NCBI GenBank assembly: GCA_916613615.1
Contig: OU744736.1
Span: 54,875,600 to 54,939,599, forward strand
Direction: 5' to 3'
Source of the DNA: Steromphala cineraria
Taxonomy: Eukaryota > Mollusca > Gastropoda > Trochida > Trochidae
Length of the DNA: 64,000 nt
Shown here: piece by piece, positions 33,951 to 44,442 of the stretch
How positions within the stretch are numbered: position 1 is the first letter of the stretch
Layout of the letters: each line of letters opens with the position of its first letter
The notes under the pieces: model-generated
Told to the model about the DNA's origin: nothing
Seen by the model: only the letters and a program-made list of their open reading frames with translations
Database searches by the model: none
Position numbers and translations under genes: made by a program

Positions 33951-36900
33951 ATTATTACATCATATACAGAACGGAAATGGGCCTAATCAATGTAAATAAA
34001 CAGAATAAACATCTTTTAGCACGATTTAGAAGCTTCATCTGTCCGGCAATAAAACAGAGTAGTAATTAAACAGTTATGGCACATCGTAACTGATTATGTA
34101 ATTACAGGCCTAGGGAGTCGCGCTTGGGATATTTCACACTCTTTGACAATGTTGTTACAAGAATTAGGGGATGTTGTTTTAGAGATCAAGCATGTCTGCC
34201 CATCTATGACACGCCCAGTTGTCAAAGCACTAGTCATCCATTGGTCAACAATAAGACGAACTAGATCCAATCCAAAATTAAACATTTAGAATTTATCATA
34301 TGCATTGTTTCTGTCTTAAGATGAACACATACAGTACACATGAGATGGAGTATTTTGCGTTTACAGTGACTTCAATAAGGTAGGCTTTGGTCACATGATA
34401 TGTAAACTAAACTTTGTGCATTCAAACTTATATGTATACAAAAATACAAATATTTAAAATTTAAAATAACATTATCTCAAACAAAGATATAGAAGGGTAT
34501 TTATTTTACGCTGATGAGTTGTCTCTTTGTAAACTAACATTGTTTCTTTATTTGATTGAGAAACGCTCAAGACATGATGAAACATGGTGTCAAATGGTGT
34601 ATATCCTGAATATCCTTGTATTGCGAACTTAATACAATTTCATGACATGATGCCTCAATGACTCTCTTTCCGAATATTTCGTAGTGTGTAGCAAAACCTC
34701 ATTCAGATTATATAACATTACTTCAGGATTATTCATAAGTTCCTTAAAACATTTCACTAACTTGTTTAATTTGTCTTCAATTTTATCTGGCCACTCATCA
34801 CAAAATGTAAACTTAGAACTAATAAATTTAAAACATAACTATACCGTAATATCTAAGAGATTGAATGATTGAATATTAAGATTTTGCCTTGATGAAATAT
34901 CCTAATGTTTATACCATTAATGAAGATATAACCTTAGCATTTAATTGCTTTGTTGTATGTTTACGAAAATCGTTGTTTCAATACTGTCACTGTATATGAT
35001 ATGTGTACTGATCTGTCCATGTTTACGTTACGTCACTATTTTGTTTCTTTTTTAAAAATAGATATGCGAAACATAGTTCTATGACAGGGCTATGACATAC
35101 CATGTAGTCTCATTGATGAATTGACGACTTTAGATCACTCTGTAGAAGCCGTGATTAAGCTATCAACAGTCAAAAAGATTCAACCAAAATTAGTAAATGT
35201 CTTCATTATATGTCTCACTAACTAACCATCATACTGGAAAGTTGTTTTCTTTGTTTGTATAGTAATTATACGTAAGTAAGTAAGTGACCGCTTGACTCAA
35301 TACTGTAAACAATAGCAATAGCCTGACCAGTTTGGCAAGAAAGGGCGTTGTGATGTGGCAGGTTATGATTGGCTGAGAGAAGTTTTACAGACTGAAAATA
35401 TGATGTTTGTTTTCAAAGTCATTAAATGACTATTTTACGCATGTTTTTGAACAAACAAAATATCAATGTTATCTCAAGATATCTTTATGTATCCATTTCT
35501 GCATTGTGTACCCCCTCGGGGTTACATGTTGTTTAATTGTCTCACACGATGACAGAGACAAAGCTTAAACTGCTAGGAGTTTTTCTGTTGATATACACAA
35601 CAAGCACACCAATCTATCACAATGTATCATGTGTACAATAACTTGCTGAAAATACATTTAAAGATATACAAACATTTTAGATAGAATATCAATAAATGAG
35701 TAAAACAATAACGGCAATACGGATATGGAGGAATATCAAATCCTGTACATGTCAGGAAAATGTTCAAGCCCAATCGTCATAATTGCATGCGGTTTGTATT
35801 GAAATTAAGGTATTGAGAAAATGAATACATCACTCAGTAAAATAATTATTCATCAAAACTCTCAAATAATATTTATATGTTTTACATAACATTAAATTAC
35901 TTATTTCGATGTCAGATTTGCAAATTTGCTAAAGCATTAATCCAACCCACTTGCGGTGACGTCATCATTATGTTTGTAGGATCGCGTCTCAGTTACCACA
36001 ATGTGAGTCTGATGGGTATCAACTTGGGTGCAACAAATACCTGATACGAAAAAGTGAAAAGAAAATATATTTGTGCGCGACAAAGACTGCTTTCAACCCT
36101 ATATTTAGAAACCGCAATTGTGAGATAGCAACACTTGATTCGCCTTCATGTCGAAATGCCTGCCGTTTCAGTCATGTAAAAAAAATTTGAAATATATATT
36201 GTATACAGAAAAATACTTTGAAAATAAATATTAAACTTCACTACATTTTGAATAATGATCTTAAAGGGTTGTCTTTTACAAATAAAAACCATTGTAGCTA
36301 TCAAACAAGGCAAGACAGGTGGGACTCGTTTATTTGGCTTATCAATGCTTTTTTTGTATTGCAATCTAGGCAGTCATATAGTTATATTGATTTAGTTAAC
36401 AAACTCTTGAGGAACATGGCAATTGCAGATTGCTTTTTCGGACAAAAACGAGGTTACAGTTATCAACTTATGCAAAAGATCATGGACGAATAACATTTTT
36501 GAGAGGTGCATGATCAGTTATAGGCAGAGACAGTGGCAATAATTATTGTTTAAAGTAAAAATCATCACTGTAGTCAATGACTTTATATCGAGGACCCTCG
36601 TACGTCTAAAACGTTTAATTGAAATTTCGCTATTGTTAAACAGTAAATAATGTCCCTCTAATGTCGATAAACTTCCGAATCAATGATTTCAGGGTGAAAA
36701 TGAAAGTTCGTATCTTTTATAAAAATGCCTCTCCCAGTTTGAGCTTCAACGCACTTGTCTTTGAATTAATTTTTTTTTCATCATTTTATATCAAATAGCT
36801 TTAAGGTTATTACCAAATAGAATTGCTATCTGAATCGTTTCATCGATTGCATCCATACTGTTTGTAATATAGAACGCACAAGAAACAAATGATCATGTTT

Positions 36901-39007
36901 ATTTTCTAAATATCTACTTTAACAAATGGTTTACAATACATAAGTAAGAACGATTGCTTACGGCATAATCAACAATGACAAATATATATACAGAAGATAT
37001 AAAAAAAATTATATTGTTTAAACAGAATCATTGTCTGAATAAATAGTATTATATCTCATAACATAGTGCATGAGCTCTTTGTGTGTGTTGAATATCCATG
37101 ATTACAGTGGACAACTTAATGAATCCGAATCCACAGTTTAATTAACCTGTCTTTCGACATCATATCACATTCTGCTTGTGTCTGTTTTTGCCACTGATGA
37201 GCACTAACAGAAGAAAGAAGCATCTTCAGTTAATCCAGTCAACAGATGGACGGCCATTACATGCTTATCGAGATCCTATCAGATATATTAATTATCTTTC
37301 TCGTGTGTTCCCCAAAGCACTCACTTACTTAGAATCTAAGAGAGTGATTAAGGTTTCACAAGATAAGAATTTAGAGTAATCTTTTTTTTTAAATATATAC
37401 ATTCATGTGTTCTCTAATAATAACAAATACACACTTGAGCTAAAGTATAATGGGTCATTTAAGACGTACTGCTGTTTGCAGTAACATACATAGATGCAGT
37501 CAAAATAAAATTGAGTATAATTGTCCTGAAGTCGGAGTTTTCTTTTCAAACTTTTCTCTTAGCCTTATGTACATTGTTGCCTTTGTTATATTTCCAACAT
37601 GAGGTTTCAACCGAAGTTAACTATTAAACCCTGGTGTGCAAATTATGTTGAAATTCGTCTTGCATAGAACATTTCAAATTCAGAAAGAAAACATCATCTA
37701 ATTTTAATTGATCAATCGCTCGTAAAATTACATTGGGTTATCATAATTGCGTAATATTGCCCTCGGTCCATTATATAATGGAGAATGATTTCATTTCTTT
37801 TTCCTACAATGGAAACCATCACGAGAATAGTGAGTAGATGTGCACTCATTACGTGATTCCCTACAAAGGCTGGATTTCAAAACAGGCTTAATATTGATCG
37901 AGTAAGTATACACATTCAGTGGTTTCAAGGATTTGTCATCCAAAATACACCACTTATTGCGACTGGTCATGCACTTATTGCGACTGGTCATGAACCAATC
38001 AACCCTCTCTCATGCTTTTAGAGGAACATGGTAAATCGACATCAAACATCTAGGACAATTTACTCTGTTTTTATCCAAAAGTTTCATAATTCAAAACAAA
38101 ATTGATAACAGATAGGGGCGAAAGTCTAGTACTTAACATGTATTTATGTATGTGCAATATTGCTAAGATGTAACAATAACTAAGCTCCGTGACCCTTGTG
38201 CAATTGTCTGGTATTGATGAAATATGATAGATACCATTATAAAGCCCAGTGAATAATTATATGTTATTTCCGAAATGTGTCAGACAAAACAAGTAGCGAT
38301 CCTTAAAATAGTTTTTGAGACATATTTTCTTTCTTGCTTAAAACTGTTTTACCGTATTGAATAATAATACTTAATTCGGAAATCATCAAATCAGTTCGCG
38401 TTTAAACTCCATTATTTTGGTTTTCGATGTGTCTTTATGTAGACAAGTATCCTTTTACTGTTCCTTGTCAACATTATTCAGTAAGGGACAGAATATGTAG
38501 CTAGTATTACTTGTAATTCAATCTTTTAAAAATGAATAGACTGTTTATGTTATTAAGCTTCACATAAGATCAGTATTCATATCATGCTTTGTAAGTCTTA
38601 ACATGATGAAAAACCAATAACTTCGTAAGCTCTTGTTACAAATCTATCAGAGAATCATTGATGAAAAGATACAATTACTACAACAAGACCAATGACATTA
38701 AGGTTTCATTTTCTATGAGTTTGATTAGTCCCTGAAACACATTTTCATTAATCATCGCTTGTACATTACTGAACTGGTTTAAAAAATAAGATTTTCGGTT
38801 TTCACTCACATACAAAAAATCAAGTTGTCTCAAAGGAAAAGGATACATGAATAATAACCAAACGATATATTCCTTCACCTATTTTTGTTTATATGATCGA
38901 AGAGAATGTAGAAGTAACTGCTGCAATTTTGCAGTTGAAGCATTTACAGATGTAGAATACAGTTAAAAGGAGAATAAATTTTATAAAAACCTGTTTTCAG
39001 ACATAAC
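33951..39007. other. Unassigned AT-rich stretch
   Basis: Apart from the short repeat at 35336-35395 nothing was identified. Two plus-strand frames, 36218-36493 (91 codons) and 37176-37379 (67 codons), have protein-like composition, with Arg/Asp/Trp/Tyr-containing stretches and few homopolymers. They could be exon relics. No splice structure could be established. A CRE-like TGACGTCA lies near 35957. Confidence 0.5.
35336..35395 (+). repeat. 60-bp dispersed direct repeat, second copy
   Basis: Partner of 33891-33950, 1445 bp downstream. The flanks do not match beyond the 60 bp. Confidence 0.8.
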
Positions 39008-39300
39008 ACCTCGCGTTTTTTTCTTTGTGTTACTGATGTATTTCAAAGAATTGCTTATTCAAATAAACAATTATGGTTAGAACTGCTGACATATTGTCCA
39101 CCTCACGTTGTTTTCTTTGTGTTCCTAATGTATATTAAAGTAATGCCTATTTAAGTAAACCACAATAGATATAACTGCTGACTTATTGTGCACCACTCGT
39201 TGTTACCACTCGTTGTTTTATTTGTGATCCTTATGTATATCAAAGTAATGCTTATAAAAGTAAACAAAATGGATTGAACTACTGACATATTGTGCAACAA
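39008..39300 (+). repeat. Three-copy tandem repeat, about 95-105 bp
   Basis: Units beginning near 39010, 39100 and 39204 share CTCGCGTT-type starts, TTTCTTTGTGTTCC, TATATCAAAGTAATGC, AAGTAAAC and CTGACATATTGTGCA. The third unit carries an extra CACTCGTTGTTAC. Confidence 0.8.
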
Positions 39301-40206
39301 CAGCATGTACATGAAGAGTTGAAAATTCAAAATAGAGAGAAATCAATATCCACTTCAGCAGCTGTCTGCATTCCTCAATTTATTGTTGTTTATTTTCTTA
39401 GACGAGAATGAATCTCCTGGCATCGTGCAGCAGCACCATTCCTACTGCATTTCCACTTCAGCAGCTTTCCACAAACCTGTCCTCAGACAAACCACCACAT
39501 GCTGTTTCTGTGTGTTTGTGAATGTATGTTATATCAAAGCTGAAGGACGCGGCATCATTTGACTACAATTTACTGTGATTCTATATCCTTTTACAGCTGA
39601 ACTTGTGTTTCTTCCAGTTCCCCAGTCTTTCATACAGAACATACAATAAAAAGACAATCGTTACTTGTAAATTTTCATTTTTCTGGACGCTGTTAATCTC
39701 AAATCAACGATGATTTGCTGATAACGTTTTCTTTGACTACGTTTGTATTTGCATGGTCACAATTAAGTAGGTTGTTTCTCAACTAAACATTGATTTAAAT
39801 AAGGTAATATTACCAAGCTAGGGATGCGAAGTGGGTACTTGTCACTTAACAACCACCTGACAGTATTGTGAGCTCGAACAAGATAGGCTGTATTTCCTTT
39901 GTAATTTTTTGTATATCTCTCCGCTTCTGCATGTTTTGAAGTATAATATTGTTGTTATGAAATTATTAGGACATCGAAACATGACAAAATGTAACTGTTA
40001 AATTTGTGTTTTGAAAATATGACGATACAATTTACTTTTGCATCATCTCTTTTACCTCAAAACTAGCCGTTAAGCTTTTGAAATACTGAAATTAGCACCT
40101 AAAAGTAATAAAAATAAGATGATTTTTGTTGAATGGTTACCCTTTTGTTTCATCACTCATCTTCACTAGTACTGATACAAATCATTAAAGTTTTGAGATC
40201 AGGAAG

Positions 40207-40520
40207 TCACTGGTCATTTCTCATTTCATATTATTAATGTAGACTTATCTACAGTTAGTAATTACATGAGGGTGGCCTTGCAAACTTTGCTTTGACAGTT
40301 TTCCTTCGGCTATCTGTTCATCTTATGAACCTTTGCTTACGTTTGAACCTCATTACTACGATAGTCAAGGGTCATTGATCTTTCTTCAATTCATATCCTA
40401 AATGTAGGACTATCTACAGTTAATAGTTGTGAGAGGACGGCCTTGTCAACTTTGCTCTGACAGTCTGGCATGTACTAACTTGTTCATCATCTTTTAAACC
40501 TCATTACTGCGATAGTCAGA
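40207..40520 (+). repeat. Two-copy tandem duplication, about 155 bp
   Basis: The units share TATCTACAGTTA, GGCCTTG.AAACTTTGCT-type blocks and CCTCATTACT.CGATAGTC. The second unit runs into the LINE's left flanking repeat, so the LINE landed beside a pre-existing tandem duplication. Confidence 0.75.
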
Positions 40521-40824
40521 AACACGGTTATACACAGCCACTCTCTAAAAGCTGTCGCTTTCCTGATAATGTGGGAGACGACGAGTATTTTTTCTATCAT
40601 TTCTTCATACCAGATTTGATCATATTAATAGATCTAAATATCAAAATATTCAACTTATCATTTTCTTAAATAAAAAACATCAAGCAGTATATGTTTAAGT
40701 GGAGTCTCTGAATAAACACCTGGGTTCTATAAACAGGCAATCTATTCAATTTTCAATTCTTTTAAATGCGTTCTGTATACGCACTGTTATTAAGAACAAG
40801 ACAAAATAAATAATATGTTACTCA
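40489..40824 (+). repeat. LINE flanking direct repeat, left copy (336 bp)
   Basis: Matches 47178-47514 with about two substitutions and one 1-bp indel (near 40686-40690 and 40731). It starts ATCTTTTAAACC and ends TTACTCA, exactly abutting the LINE's first base. Position and identity make it the target-site duplication, at more than ten times the usual 7-20 bp for LINEs. Confidence 0.9.
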
Positions 40825-41030
40825 CCTGACTTCCGGTTGCGCATGCGGTACGACAAGACGTGTGAGTGATCAGCTCTGCCCCGCGAATATCTTATGTGCC
40901 TACTTATGACTGAACTTTGAAAAGTTGCCTTCTACTACGAACACAAAACGAAAGGATAAACTTGGCTTCATACTAAAGAGTGAGTAATCCTCAGTGCAGT
41001 GAATTTTTGAACTTTCTATGCTCATCACTA
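40825..41030 (+). promoter_or_regulatory. LINE 5' UTR with ETS- and NRF1-like sites
   Basis: ACTTCCGG (40829-40836) is the complement of the ETS consensus CCGGAAGT. TGCGCATGCG (40838-40847) is an NRF1-type palindrome. Both are within 25 bp of the element's first base. No TATA box is evident. Such pairs are typical of TATA-less internal promoters. Activity is inferred, not shown. Confidence 0.45.
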
Positions 41031-41828
41031 ATGTCGTCCCACCAGTCAAAGTCAGGGGTGAATACTCGATCTTCGACAAATCCTTCAATGGAGGACCTTC
41101 TCATAAGTATGGAGAAAAGAATCTCGGATAAAATTGACGATGGTAACATGGAATTGAATAGATCCATAAACGATTCGAAACAAGAACTTGGTAAAATCTC
41201 AAAACGCGTTGATGACGTAGAAAGTATGGCCGCCATACAAGATGGTGAAGTGAAGGGTTTGAAATCCGAAATTGAAACTCTAAGATCTAAACTCTCTGAG
41301 CAGTCTGTCACTTTCGAAAGAAAACTTTTACAGCAAGAAATATATGATCGCAAAACCAACCTTTTATTTTATGGCATAAAAGAAAATCTAAATGAAGACT
41401 CGGAGAAAGTTCTGCGGGATATGTTTACAGGTGATCTGCAATTGTCCGACAATACAGTAGATAATATCTACTTTAAGGCTGTCCACAGACTCCCTAGAAA
41501 ACCCTTCCCCGGTGACCCAACCCCAGATGCACCCTCCCCCATTATCGCCAGTTTCCTGAGCATGGCCGACAGAGACATGATTTTAAGATCTTCAAAGCAT
41601 CTTAAGGGCAAACGGATGTCCATTCGCACTGATCTACCCGCAAAATTTAAAAAACAACAAGCCATTCTTTACTGCAAGTCGAGGGCAATATTTCATGAGG
41701 AGAATCTTCAAACCCGCGTACGTCAGATAGGTGTTGATCACGTTCTCGAAGTGAGGAAAAACAGTGCTTCACCATGGGGTAATCGTATTAGATTAACTGG
41801 GGAAATGAACCCACCATATGAAATATGA
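41031..41828 (+). CDS. LINE ORF1 protein (L1 ORF1p-like RNA-binding chaperone)
   Basis: 265 codons from the ATG at 41031. The frame is open upstream to about 40980, but without another ATG. In L1-type elements ORF1p trimerises, binds the element RNA and forms the retrotransposition particle in the cytoplasm. Residues about 20-105 are charged with heptad-like Leu/Ile spacing (MEDLLISMEKRI, then LKSEIETLRSKL), consistent with a coiled coil. From about 110 the segment NLLFYGIKEN has the first-strand pattern of the RRM-like core, followed by RLPRKP and a loop rich in Pro. The C-terminal part (KFKKQQAILYCKSRAIF onward) matches the basic C-terminal domain. There is no zinc knuckle and no stop or frameshift, so it looks intact. 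The antisense frames over it are shadows. Confidence 0.85.
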   Translation: MSSHQSKSGVNTRSSTNPSMEDLLISMEKRISDKIDDGNMELNRSINDSKQELGKISKRVDDVESMAAIQDGEVKGLKSEIETLRSKLSEQSVTFERKLLQQEIYDRKTNLLFYGIKENLNEDSEKVLRDMFTGDLQLSDNTVDNIYFKAVHRLPRKPFPGDPTPDAPSPIIASFLSMADRDMILRSSKHLKGKRMSIRTDLPAKFKKQQAILYCKSRAIFHEENLQTRVRQIGVDHVLEVRKNSASPWGNRIRLTGEMNPPYEI

Positions 41829-43240
41829 ACTGTTTTGATTATATGAACTTTGATATATAAATGATATATAAAATATCAACTTCCGGATATCAAATATGGA
41901 CACATTATTTATACATTGTGAATGCATGTTATTGACTATTTCCATTTTTACCATCTGTACTACCATGTTATACATTTTATTTTTGTCCACCAAAAGTAGA
42001 TAATCAGATGCACCAGCCAACTTTATTTCATATTGCATTCTCTTATATGTTTGTCTGATTAACTAATGAGATACCAACTTCCGGTTTTGACATGGTCTAA
42101 ACATTGTGAATGCTTATTTATATTTTGCAACATCTGATTTATTTTTTAAAAATCATTATCTTTTACCTCTAGAACAGAGTCATCCTGTACCATAGTATGC
42201 CAAAAAGCTCCGCAATTTCCATGGAACGTAACCGTCCATCACTATTATTTAAAGCGCCAATTACATAATGTTTTTTTCTTTCAATCTTTTTTATCAATAC
42301 ATTATAAATTTTGAACCAAGATTATATTTCTGAAGTTCATCATTTACTTTCAATATATGTAAATGTCACTTTGAGCTTATGAACATAATGTCAAATAATT
42401 CAATGAATAGTTATATATGAAACACATGAGTGGGTATATATGTTTGTAAAGTAGTGTTGTTTATCTCTGTTCTCCAAACGATTACTATGTGTACAGAATG
42501 CAAATGAACCAAAAGGACCTTTAATTAGAAACCAACTTTTTTGGCGAATGCATTTGTTCATATGTGTATATATTTACGTTTTATTGAGCGTATGTTATTT
42601 CAGATAATCTTTTGTTTAAAAAATACAACCTAGAATTTTCCATGATCGACACTCGATCAATGATCAATATGCGTTCATCGTGTGCTGTACATTATAATCT
42701 TGTAAATCTGCAGTAACAAAATGATATGTACTTACAATTTCAAATGAATAATCCAACCAAGTAACTAACGATAATATCCTCCGAATTTTAGCTCATATCC
42801 ACACATTCTATCTTCAAATTACTTCAATCGTGATACTTTCAAAGCAATACAACGTGGCAGTTTTGTAAACGCATGATTGACTCGAGTTGCAATGTACATG
42901 CACGGATTTTTCATTCAATTGAGTGGCGTTCATCGTGCTTACTCTGACTTACTCTAGTCGTGTTTACCTTATTTATAGTGACACTTAACTATTTTGTCTC
43001 ATCGAGGATATTCGTGGGGTAGATTATCCCTCAAGATGATAATTTTCATATCAGTTTTACGTTGTGTTTGTATATATTTATCCCGCTGCGGGATACCTTT
43101 GTTTGATTTGTTCAAATACCAGAAGTACTTTTTATCAAAACAACAGGCAATGTACATAGAACCTTATTTTGAATTTATTTTTCATACCAATATTGATTCC
43201 AAGTTGACTGATATTGAACAGCTGCATCAAATTGACATAA
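41829..43240 (+). other. LINE inter-ORF spacer, 1.4 kb
   Basis: Strongly AT-rich. It contains ACTTCCGG-type boxes at about 41880 and 42077, echoing the one in the 5' UTR. A short open frame occupies its last 250 bp (42994-43248). L1-type spacers are usually tens of bases, so this length is unusual. It could be a family feature, a second regulatory region, or an old insertion. No inverted-repeat boundaries of an insertion were seen. Confidence 0.6.
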
Positions 43241-43248
43241 ATGACTGA
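42994..43248 (+). CDS. 84-codon upstream frame overlapping the ORF2 start
   Basis: The frame ends with the TGA of ATGACTGA (43241-43248), whose ATG is the apparent ORF2 start. The product has a hydrophobic N-terminal third, then YFLSKQQAMYIEPYFEF and an acidic C-terminal end. No domain recognised. A stop codon overlapping a downstream start is the arrangement used for termination-reinitiation in some LINEs. It could also be chance, since frames of this size are common at this composition. Confidence 0.3.
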   Translation: MSHRGYSWGRLSLKMIIFISVLRCVCIYLSRCGIPLFDLFKYQKYFLSKQQAMYIEPYFEFIFHTNIDSKLTDIEQLHQIDIND

Positions 43249-43395
43249 AACTATAAAAATATTATGCCATAATTGTAGGGGCTTAAATAACAACTTAAAG
43301 CGCAAGAAGGAATTCAACTTTTTAAGAAAGAAGAAAGGTAATATATACTGCTTACAAGATATACATTTTACTGCCAATCAAATTCAAAGATAAAA

Positions 43396-44427
43396 GAACA
43401 GTGGGGATACAATGAGTGTTATATAAGCTGTTTCAAAAGTAATGCCCGAGGAACAGCCATACTGTTTAATAATAACTTCGAATTTAAACTACTAGAGAGT
43501 AATATAGATGAATTCGGAAACTATGTTGCACTCAAGATACTTGTGAACGAGGTTACTTATACTGTAATAAGCATATATGGTCCTAACGAGGATAATCCAG
43601 ATTTCTTTCAGAATATTATGGACATTGTTACGAATTATGACAGTGATGAAATAAGTTTGTGTGGGGACTGGAATCTAGTTATGAATAAACAGTTGGACAC
43701 ATACAACTACAAACATATCAACAACCCAAAAGCAAGGGAAAAAGTTTTCGAAATGATAGATAATTTTGATCTAAAAGACCCTTGGCGTGAACTGAACTAC
43801 GATTCGAAACGTTTCACCTGGCGGCAACCCACACCACTAAAACAGGCAAGATTAGATTTTTTCCTGATTTCACATGGTTTGTTATCTTCAGTCAATAGTA
43901 GTGATATTCTCCCAAGCAAAAACTCTGACCACTCAATAATAACCATGTCTTTAACATGCTCTACCCTAGCAAGAGGAAAGGGCTTTTGGAAATTTAATAA
44001 TTCCCTTCTAAAAGATAGAAAATACGTAACATTAGTGAAAGAAACTATAAAATCAACGTTAGAACAATACAAAATTTCAGATACTGAATCAAACAAATAT
44101 TCAATCGATGATCAGTTACTTTGGGAAACATTACTCCTCATGATCAGGGGCAAGACAATATACTATTCGTCAACTAAAATGAAGATCACAAATAAAAAGG
44201 AAAAGACATTTGAGTCGAGACTTCTAGAATTAGAAAAGAAATTAGATTTGACTGAAAACGATGACTTAAAACAGAAATTGCTTGACGAAATTAACGTTTT
44301 GAAACAGGACTTAGATGAAATTGCCAATCATAAAATAAACGGAATACTGATAAGATTAACGTTGATAAGATCAAAAGCAAATTGGATCGAAAAAGGGGAA
44401 AAACCAACAAAATACTTTTTGAAATAA
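43396..44427 (+). pseudogene. ORF2 endonuclease domain and linker segment
   Basis: The frame runs uninterrupted from just after the frameshift to the TAA at 44425. Motifs in order: SIYGPN, GDWNLVMN (the GD-N motif), ARLDFFLIS, and SDHSIITMSL with the catalytic SDH. A charged helical linker follows (about 44200-44330, rich in Glu, Lys and Leu) and ends in GEKPTKYF just before the stop. In the N-terminal piece the usual catalytic Glu of the LQET motif is an Asp (LQDIHF). I believe Asp occurs here in some related mollusc and fish elements, but I could not check. The first ATG in this piece is at 43543; no separate protein is implied. Confidence 0.8.
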
Positions 44428-44442
44428 GAATCAAGAAATTTT

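Noticed and set aside
40991..41359. 122-codon minus-strand ORF inside LINE ORF1
   Set aside because: Antisense shadow of the ORF1 coiled-coil region. The same holds for minus-strand frames at 41468-41665, 43797-44096 and 45654-45989.
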